This document shows, piece by piece, positions 56,342 through 64,000 of a stretch of 64,000 nt of DNA. The stretch is from Lucinisca nassula. Lineage: Eukaryota > Mollusca > Bivalvia > Lucinida > Lucinidae. The notes below the pieces were generated by a model. The model did no database searches. It was not told where the DNA came from and worked only from the letters and a program-made list of their open reading frames with translations. Made by a program: the position numbers and the translations under genes. Every line of letters begins with the position of its first letter. Position 1 is the stretch's first letter. Location: assembly GCA_963580285.1 (NCBI GenBank), contig CAUZLF010000247.1, forward strand, positions 62,001-126,000, written 5' to 3'.

Positions 56342-56500
56342 AACCCATTTGGCACCGGAAACCCCAAAAGGGGTAAGTGGCAAACAGTGCAGGCCCAGAT
56401 CAGACGCAACAGAACGCGGCGTCTGATCAGGGCCTATACTATTTGCAAAAAGTTTAGCCATTTTCCAAATAAATTTTGAAGAAAAAAACCCTGGAATCTT
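56342..56500. repeat. MITE family M2
   Basis: TTAACCCATTTGGCACCGG, GCAGGCCCAGATCAGACGC, GGCGTCTGATCAGGGCCT and TTTAGCCATTTTCCAAATAA. Confidence 0.65.
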
Positions 56501-56522
56501 CAATTTATTCAAATAGATGGAT

Positions 56523-56526
<4 letters not shown>

Positions 56527-56592
<66 letters not shown>
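56527..56592. repeat. (AG)n microsatellite
   Basis: About 33 AG units with one interruption (GACAGA). Confidence 0.95.
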
Positions 56593-56593
<1 letters not shown>

Positions 56594-57980
56594 TTAAAGT
56601 TCTGTCCGTATGTGATAGCTATACTTGGATAACTAATAAAACGAAAAGTTACGTAAAAACTTATTTTGTAAGTAAGCTTTCGTGAATAACGGTATCTCAA
56701 GCCATTGACATGGGTCATTCACGAAGAGATTTTCGACAATTAAAAACGGATCCAGGATAAATGAATTTCAGTAATAAAAGCAAAATATCATTCTTTCCTT
56801 CTCGCGGAATTATTTCAATGTAAACGGGTATATTTCTCTCAAAATGTCTGAATATTTTAGCATTTTATGTTCCACCAATACATTTGAATAGCGATGGCCG
56901 TTTCAATTGACGGCCAGTGCTTTGCGCATGCGCAAGAAGGACGTCATAAACGGAATTCCTAAAACCTCCTATAAGCATTGATGGGCATTTTACACCATTT
57001 TTAAATCAGAAGACAAATAAGTTCTGAAGTTAGATCCTTTGGAAGCAAGGAATACACCCAATAAACGAAAATAGAAGACTCGGTTTTATTGAGTCTGGTC
57101 GTGACCAGTACTGAGATGTGCAACACTGGCCACCGGACAAGCCTTCTAGAAAATTCCACTTTTTATATATAATTTCACACATAGACTGATAAAGCATAAC
57201 ATCACATGCACCACAATTTCATTTTAACACTGTTTGTTATAATATGGATATGAATAAAACATGGTTTCGAAATGGATTGCAACATGTGAAGATTATATAA
57301 AAAATGAACATAAATAGGCATTTTTTCTATATAATGTATACATTTTTGTTTGGATATTGAGCTCATTTAACATAAAAAGGATCTTAAAAGATGCAGAACC
57401 ACAGGAAAAATTGTAAAAAAAAAATAAAGTTTAATATAAAGACACCTGGAATGTGTGATGTTAAACATAAACTGATCCACAGACAAAAAATAAATAAATA
57501 AATCATGGAGGACATAGATATAGATCACTTGGGAGTCACTGGTAGTCATCATCCCTTTGAATAAACAACTCCAATGGCTGTATATTGACGACTTTTCCTG
57601 GAGTCCACAACTAGGGGATCAATACCTGTTGTTTACTGAAGAGTACATAATATTATGTAATGAAATAATTGTCCATAATAGTCAAGAATAAAGTACATAT
57701 GCCATAACATGGCTATGGAATTATTCATGGGAATAATATATTATTATTTTTTTTTTTTAAATATTACCTCATTGGGGGTGGGGATTGATTAATCTGTTAT
57801 ATATTGCATGTTTTTCTTATATTCAGTTTAAAAGAAAAATCGTTTTCATAACAACATATTCTTTTAACTGACAAACATTAGCCAGAAAAAAAAATCGCAG
57901 CAATTCTCATAATAAACAACATAACACACTGGGAAAAGCCTGATCAGCTGCAACATTAATATAATATTTTCATTAGCAAA
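56593..57980. other. No gene seen
   Basis: AT-rich, comparatively low in recognised repeats. Short ORFs on both strands lack motifs. Confidence 0.45.
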
Positions 57981-58112
57981 TTAAGCCTTATCCTGCTGAA
58001 TAGTTATGTTAGCCACACCCATTTCTTACTTTGAACAAATCAGATTGCTTGATGCTATTTATGCCTGTTTGCAATGTACTGGGGTTGTCTTGAACAGCAG
58101 GATAAGGGTTAA
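57981..58112. mobile_element. piggyBac-like MITE, family M1, short copy
   Basis: TTAAGCCTTATCCTGCTG ... CAGCAGGATAAGGGTTAA, bounded by TTAA. It lacks the GATCTACACT hairpin found in the longer copies. Confidence 0.75.
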
Positions 58113-58301
58113 TTATGAAATGGAAATTATGCTCGTTAAATGTGTTGTGTTCTCACTCATATATCTCGGCGGAAGATGCATTTTATACATAATATTTTGG
58201 TAAAATTCGGAAGCTTGCAATATTTCCAAGTATTTTTGTTTTAGGGTAAGATAATGAAAAATATGCAAAACATAATGAAAACACACATATTGAAATAGAA
58301 G

Positions 58302-58467
58302 CCTTCGTGGTCGAGTGGTTACGCTACTCGCCTTGTAAACCAGAGGTCGCAGGTTCGATCCTGGGCTTCTCCAGACTTTCGGATGAATCTTTAAACCGAG
58401 GTCCCGTCTCCGTATGACCTTAGCTGTTGGTGGGACGTAAAACTGAAACACTCGCTCACTCGCCTAT
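58302..58467 (+). mobile_element. tRNA-derived SINE, family S1
   Basis: GCCTTCGTGGTCGAGTGGTT (A box), GCCTTGTAAACCAGAGGTC (anticodon arm, tRNA-Thr(UGU)-like) and GCAGGTTCGATCCTG (B box). The body ACTTTCGGATGAATCTTTAA and GTTGGTGGGACGTAAAACTG ends in CACTCGCTCACTCGCC. Same family as 2126-2288. Confidence 0.83.
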
Positions 58468-58642
58468 TTAAATTTGAACCCATTTAACCCCAGATTAATA
58501 CTGTAAAACTTGGGTTAACGAGGGTAATTTCATTAATTTTCTTATTTCTGCTAAAAATCAAAGGTTCTGTGTGCTCTTTAGAGTCCCCTGGTTGCAAATA
58601 AAGTTCTAATAAGGACACTCTAAGATTTGAGACTATATAAGA

Positions 58643-61600
58643 CAAGAGGGCCCAATGACCCTATATCGCTCACCTGTGTACCAGAAAATCATTAGTGTAG
58701 GAGACCACTTGACATTGCTACATACTAAATATCTAAGCTCAGGCAAAGCTGTGTCCATGCTTATAAACCCTATTTGTTTCATTTGGCGACAGGGCTTGAG
58801 ATGTAATTTCATCACAATGTCGGGTAAAAGTCCCACAAAATTGGAAGAGACATCTCCAAAATGACCTATACAGTGTTGACAGGGATGTAAAACCTCAAAT
58901 CAAACAAATCTGTGCCTTATGGTTTTGGAAAAGAAGATTTTTTTTTTTAAGTTTTTTTCCAGTATAAGTCTATATAGGCTAATGAGCCCTGGAGCTTGGC
59001 CAATTTTGACCCAAAGGGCATGGTTGGCAGGATTTATGTAGGCGACCATTATGTGTTGCTATATACTAAATATCTAAGGTCTGTATTTCATGGTTTCAAA
59101 GAAGATGTTTGAAGCTTTTGTTCATTATAAGTTTGTTGGAGTTAAGGGGCCACAGGATTTGGCCAATTTGGACCCCAGGGGCGTGATTGGCAGGATTCAT
59201 GTAGGCGACCACTCGACATTGCTACATGCTAAATACCTAAGCTCTGGGACTTATGGTTACAGAGAAGAAGATTTTTGAAGATTTTTTTTCCCCATTTCCA
59301 GTTTTTTTTTTTTTTTTTGTGCGTGTTTTTTTTTTTTTTTTTTTCATTACCGGTATAAGGGCCCTGTGGTTTCAGAGAAGAAGATTTTTGAAGTTTTTTC
59401 AATTGTAAGTCTATGGAAGCTAAAGAGCCCTGGGGTGTGGCCAATTTGGATCCCAGGGGCATAACTGGTAGGATTTATGCAGGTGGCCACTTGACATTGC
59501 AACATACTAAAAATCTAAGCTCTGGGCCTAATGGTTTCATAGAAGAAGATTTTTTTAAAGTTTTTTTCCATTATAAGTCTATTGGAGCTGATGAGCTCGG
59601 GCATGGCCAATTTTGACCCCAGGGGCAGGGTTAGCAGGATTTATGTAGCTGGCTATTTTATGTTGCTAGATACTAAATATCTAAGTTCTGTGCTTCACAG
59701 TTTCTGAGAAGAAGAGTTTGAAGCTTTTTCCATTATGAGTCTATGGGAGCTTATGGGCCCCGGGGCGTGGCCCATTTGAACCCCAGGGGCATGATAAGCA
59801 GGAAATATGTAGGTGACCACTTGCCATTGCTACATGCTAAATATCTAAGCTCTGGGCCCTGTGGTTTCAGAGAAGAAGATTTTTGAAGCTTTTTTCAATT
59901 ATGAGTCTATGGCAGCTAAGGGGGACCCAGGATGTGGCCCATTTGGACCCCAGGGGCATGATTAACAGGATTTATGAAGGTGACCACTTGTCATAGCCAC
60001 ATGCTAAATATCTAAGCTCTGGGCCCTGTGGTTTCAGAGAAGAAGATTTTGAAGCTTTTTTTTCCATTATGAGTCTATAGGAGCTGCGGGGCCTCGGGGC
60101 GTGGCCCGTTTGGACCCCAGGGGCATGATTGGCAGGAATTATGTAGGTGACCACTTGCTGTTGCTACATGCTAAATATCTAAGCTCTGGGCCCTGTGGTT
60201 TCAGAGAAGAAGGTTTTTGAAGCTTTTTTCCATTATGAGTCTATGGGAGCAAAGGGGCCCCGGGGCTTGACCCATTTGGAACCCAGGGGCATGATTGGCA
60301 GGAATTATGAAGGTTACCAATTCCATTGCTACACACTAAATATCTAAGCTATGGGCCCTGTGGTTTCAGAGAAGAAGATTTTTGAAGCTTTCTTTTCCAT
60401 TATGAGGCTATAGGAGCTAAGGGGCTCCAGGGCGTGGCCCATTTGGACCCAAGGGGCATGCTTGGCAGGATTTATGTAGGTGACCAAATGCCATTGCTAC
60501 ATGCTTAATATCTCAGCTCTGTGCCCTGTGGTTTCAGAGAAGAAGCAGTTTGAACCTTTTTTCCATTATGAGTCTATAGGAGCTAAGGGGCCCCTGGGTG
60601 TGGCCTGCTTGGGCCCCAGGGGCATGATTGGCACGAATTATGTAGGTGACCACTTGCCGTTGCTACATGCTAAATTTCTAAGCTCTGGGCTCTGTGGTTT
60701 CAGAGAAGAAGATTTTTTAAGCTCGTTTTTTCCATTATGAGTCCATGGAAGCTAAGGGGCCCCGGGGAGTGGCCCATTGGGAACCCAGGGGCATGATTGG
60801 CAGGAATTATGTAGGTGACCACTTGCCGTTGCTATGTGCTAAATATCTAAGCTCTGGGCCCTGTGGTTTCAGAGAAGAAGATTTTTGAAGCTTTTTTTCC
60901 ATTATGAGTCTATGGGAGCTAACGGGCCCTGGGATGTGGCCAATTTGGACCCCAGGGGCATGATTGGCAGGAATTATGTAGGTGACCACTTGCCGTTGCT
61001 ACATGCTAAATACCTAAGCTCTGGGCCCTGCGGTTTCAGAGAAGAAGATTTTTGAAGCTTTTTTCCATTATGAGTCTATGGGAGCGAGGGGGCCTCGGGG
61101 CGTGGTCCATTTGGAACCCAGGGGCATGATTGGCAGGAATTATGTAGGTGACCCTTTGTCGTTGCTACATGCTAAATATCTAAGCTCTGGACCCTGTGGT
61201 TTCAGAGAAGAAGATTTTTGAAGCTTTTTTTTTCCATTATGAGTGTATGGGAGCTAAGGGGCCCCGGGGTGTGGCCAATTTGGACCCCAGTGGCATGATT
61301 GGCAGGAATCATGAAGGTGACCACTTGCTGTTGCTATATGCTAAATACCTAAGCTCTGGGCCCTGTGGTTTCAGAGAAGAAGATTTTTGAAGCTTTTTTT
61401 CATTATGAATCTATGGGAGCGAGGGGCCCCGGGGCATGATTGGCAGATATTATGTAGGTGACCACTTGTCATTACTACATGCTAAATATCTAAGCTCTGG
61501 GTCCTGTAGTTTCAGAGAAGAAGATTTTTGAAGCTTTTTTTTTTCATTATGAGTCTATAGGAGCTAAGGGGCTTCGGGGTGTAGCCAATTTGGACCCCGG

Positions 61601-62294
61601 AGGCATGATTGGCAGGAATTATGTAGGTGACCACTTGCCGTTGCTACATGCTAAATACCTAAGCTCTGGGCCCTGCGGTTTCAGAGAAGAAGATTTTTGA
61701 AGCTTTTTTCCATTATGAGTCTATGGGAGCGAGGGGGCCTCGGGGCGTGGCCCATTTGGAACCCAGGGGCATGATTGGCAGGAATTATGTAGGTGACCCT
61801 TTGCCGTTGCTACATGCTGAATATCTAAGCTCTGGGCCCTGTGGTTTCAGAGAAGAAGATTTTTGAAGCTCTTTTTTACCATTATGAGTCTATAGGAGTT
61901 GAGGGGCCCGGGGCGTGGCCAATTTGGACCCCAGGGTCATGAATGGCAGGATTTATGTAGGTGACCACTTGACGTTGTTACAAGCTTAATATCTAAGCTC
62001 TGGGCCCAGTGGTTTCAGAGAAGAAGATATTTTAATTTTTTGCCATTGTAAGTCTATGGGAGCTATATGTTGCCATGGCAACCAGAATTCCAATCTGATA
62101 AGCCCAAAAACCTTATGCAGCCTTTCCCCCTACCTGATGATGCTTCTCATGAAATTTGATTAAGATTGACCATGGGGTATAAGAGATATACTTAGTTGAA
62201 ATTGTTTATGGACGCACGCACGCATGGACGCACGCACGACGGACAAAAAGTGATCACAAAAGCTCACCTCGTCACTACGTGACAGGTGAGCTAA
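58643..62294 (+). mobile_element. Tandem-monomer hairpin element, family F (A-related)
   Basis: Starts CAAGAGGGCCCAATGACCCT then ATCGCTCACCTG. About 19 monomers of 160-170 bp follow, each with GGACCCCAGGGGCATGATTG, GCAGGAATTATGTAGGTGAC, GCTACATGCTAAATATCTAA, CAGAGAAGAAGATTTTTGAA and CCATTATGAGTCTATGGGAG. The 3' module has ACGCACGCACGCATGGACGC, then a hairpin with GTCACTACGTGAC and CTAA. The 5' start and 3' end are shared with family A, but the monomers are different. An R-B fragment (58733-58908) is inserted near the start. Confidence 0.85.
58733..58908 (-). repeat. Dispersed repeat R-B fragment inside family F
   Basis: AAGCTCAGGCAAAGC to CAAATCAAACAAA. Its position interrupts the first monomers. 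Confidence 0.65.
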
Positions 62295-62375
62295 AAAGAA
62301 TTAAAATATTTACCTGGAAATTATCTCATAATTCTTTTTTCTTTTTTGTTGGAAAAAAAAATGTTGTGTTATTGT

Positions 62376-62514
62376 CAAAATTAATTAGGAAAATGGCTGA
62401 ATTTTTTGCAAACAGTGTAGGCCCTGATCAGATGCCACATTCTGTGGCGTCTGATCTGGGCCTGCACTGTTTGCCAAATATCTGTTTTGGGGTTTCTGGT
62501 ACTAAATGGGTTAA
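62376..62514. repeat. MITE family M2
   Basis: AAATTAATTAGGAAAATGGC, GTGTAGGCCCTGATCAGATG, GGCGTCTGATCTGGGCCTGC and GGTACTAAATGGGTTAA. The sister at 63612-63722 lost the second half of the hairpin. Confidence 0.7.
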
Positions 62515-63087
62515 ATAAAACATGTCTAGACAAAGATATTGAAAACTGAACCAATTTTAAAAGATAGAAAAAAGAAAAAAAATGGTATTTTCCTTTTTTT
62601 CTCAAAACAGTGATTGTGGATAAAGGAGAGTTTAAGGGGGTTGGAATTACATAGGCATGTTTTTATAATATTAAGCTTAATTCTAAACTCAGCCGAGCAC
62701 ATACTGGGAAACAAACATTTCATGTTTATTATGTTCGTTAAAGCCCAGTTTTGTAATTGTAAAATAAATAATTAGAATAAGCAATTAAATTTTGTTAAGT
62801 CTTATTTAAAATCCGTTCAGTGAAATTGCTAAAAAGTACCTGTTTATTACCTGTAAAAAGGCTATTAAAGTGTTTATTCAGGGTGATTATATGCCTTATC
62901 TATCATGGTCAGACAGGTAAATGGTCAAAGTTTTACACCCCAGTTGGTCCAAGTTGGACTTGGGCTGGTCAAAGTCAGAGTGGTCAGAGTGATTTAAGGT
63001 TTTAGGAAATTCTAAAATTGACCCAGTTTCGCAAAATTTGCAAAATTTTATACTGTTAACCAACATTAAGTACATTTTTGGTGGCAC

Positions 63088-63500
63088 AACTTAATTTGAG
63101 GTTTAACATCCCTATCAACACTGTTTATGACATTTTGAAGACATTTCTTCCCATCACTAAAACATGCCTATATAACTTTGACCCCTTAAACCCCACTTTT
63201 ATGGATGTACATTATCTTTATTTCTGAAACATAGGTTGTGGGTACTCGCAGAGGCGGTTCTATAGCGTTCCCCATCCTATATTTTTAGCAGAAATAAGAA
63301 AAATAGCCCAATATTTCATCTAAAAATTCATTTGGGGGGGGGGGGCATTATAATGTACAAATAATTTGTATAGGCGTGTTTTCGTAATGCAATTAGGTGA
63401 GACCTTCACTCAGTATTGAGATGAAATGACATATAAATTCCTGACGGCCAATGAAAACAATAGGGTTTATATGCAAAGATGGTCCAACTCAAATCAAAAT
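63088..63500 (+). repeat. Dispersed repeat R-B split by an M3 MITE
   Basis: The first part ends ATTTCTTCC at 63151 and the second resumes near 63400 (TTGAGATGAAATGACATATA to TATGCAAAGATGG). The M3 element at 63152-63389 separates them. Confidence 0.65.
63152..63389. mobile_element. MITE family M3
   Basis: Inverted ends CATCACTAAAACATGCCTAT and TATAGGCGTGTTTTCGTAAT. Internal CCCCACTTTTATGG and AGAGGCGGTTCTATAGCG. Confidence 0.7.
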
Positions 63501-64000
63501 TACATACATGAGTTCAGGTAGCCTGACTTTTATTTTTTACGTTTTTATACTGATATTTTCTTTTTCTTTTTTTTTTTTTTTTTTTTTTCATTGACTACCC
63601 GTCGTTTGTTTTCTTCAAAATTAATTATGAAAATGGCTGAACGTTTTGCAAAAAGTGTATGCCCTGATCAGACGCCACATTCTGAATATCCGTTTTGGGG
63701 TTTCTGGTACTAAATGGGTTAAATGAAAACATGTCTAGACAAAGATATTGAAAAGTGAAGGAATTTTAAAAGATAGAAAAAAATAAAAAAAATGTCATTT
63801 TCCTTTTTTTCTCAAAACAGTGAGTGTGGGTACCACATCGGCAAGTATCAACACTCCTTGTCTTTAAACAGAAAAATCACGTGTACCCCTGTAAAGCCGA
63901 TTTTTACTATATTAAAGGAGAGTTTAAGGGGGTGGAAATACATAGGCATGTTTTTATAATGTTAATTCTAAACTCAGTCGAGCAAATACTGAGTCTTGAT
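63501..64000. other. Duplicated tail region, no gene seen
   Basis: 63612-64000 repeats the layout of 62376-62700: M2 copy, then ACATGTCTAGACAAAGATAT, TCAAAACAGTGA-GTGTGG, GAGAGTTTAAGGGGGT and CATAGGCATGTTTTTATAAT. It looks like a segmental duplication of about 320 bp. Confidence 0.6.

Noticed and set aside
56476..56718. Arg-Glu or Ser-Leu repeat ORFs
   Set aside because: Direct translation of the (AG)n microsatellite.

Overview
The window looks like animal nuclear DNA from a marine or freshwater invertebrate, most likely a bivalve mollusc. It is AT-rich and has split exons with GT/AG borders, very dense mixed transposable elements, tRNA-derived SINEs and several MITE families. The taxonomic guess rests on the style of the repeats and was not checked by any search. 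There are 23 N (an assembly gap) at 31690-31712. No bacterial operons, rRNA or CRISPR were seen.

Host genes are scarce. The best one is on the minus strand: two consecutive exons of a nuclear hormone receptor ligand-binding domain (28041-27813 and 24658-24431). Their open frames, splice sites and intron phase agree, and they are separated by a 3.15 kb intron packed with MITEs. Weaker coding candidates are a possible terminal exon at 339-121 (minus), a cysteine/histidine zinc-finger exon at 11590-11692 (plus), a 105-codon ORF at 50908-50591 (minus) and a short coding stretch at 52931-53132 (plus).

The most complete mobile element is a 5.6 kb LTR retrotransposon at 15903-21537 (minus). It has two 554-bp LTRs that differ by one base in my reading, a 5-bp target duplication, a tRNA-Pro-type primer-binding site and a single 1272-codon gag-protease-integrase frame that runs into the start of reverse transcriptase. 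Integrase therefore lies upstream of reverse transcriptase, the Gmr1-like order. The centre of reverse transcriptase and most of RNase H are deleted.

Large parts of the window (0.95-4.9, 6.0-8.4, 31.7-39.2, 44.9-48.1 and 58.6-62.3 kb) are elements built of roughly 140-170-bp tandem monomers. They finish in a GC-rich ACGCACGGACG stretch and a terminal hairpin, most often followed by CTAA or CTGA. At least six sequence families share this architecture. They could be non-autonomous Helitron/Helentron-like elements, although one copy has long flanking direct repeats that suggest another mechanism.

The rest is LINE 3' fragments (10.75-11.2, 42.5-43.4, 51.5-52.2 and 53.2 kb), tRNA-derived SINEs with target duplications, about a dozen copies of a roughly 300-bp dispersed repeat with a CAAA-type tail, TTAA-flanked piggyBac-like MITEs, foldback elements and microsatellites. 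Many are nested in one another, so much of the local insertion order can be read directly.
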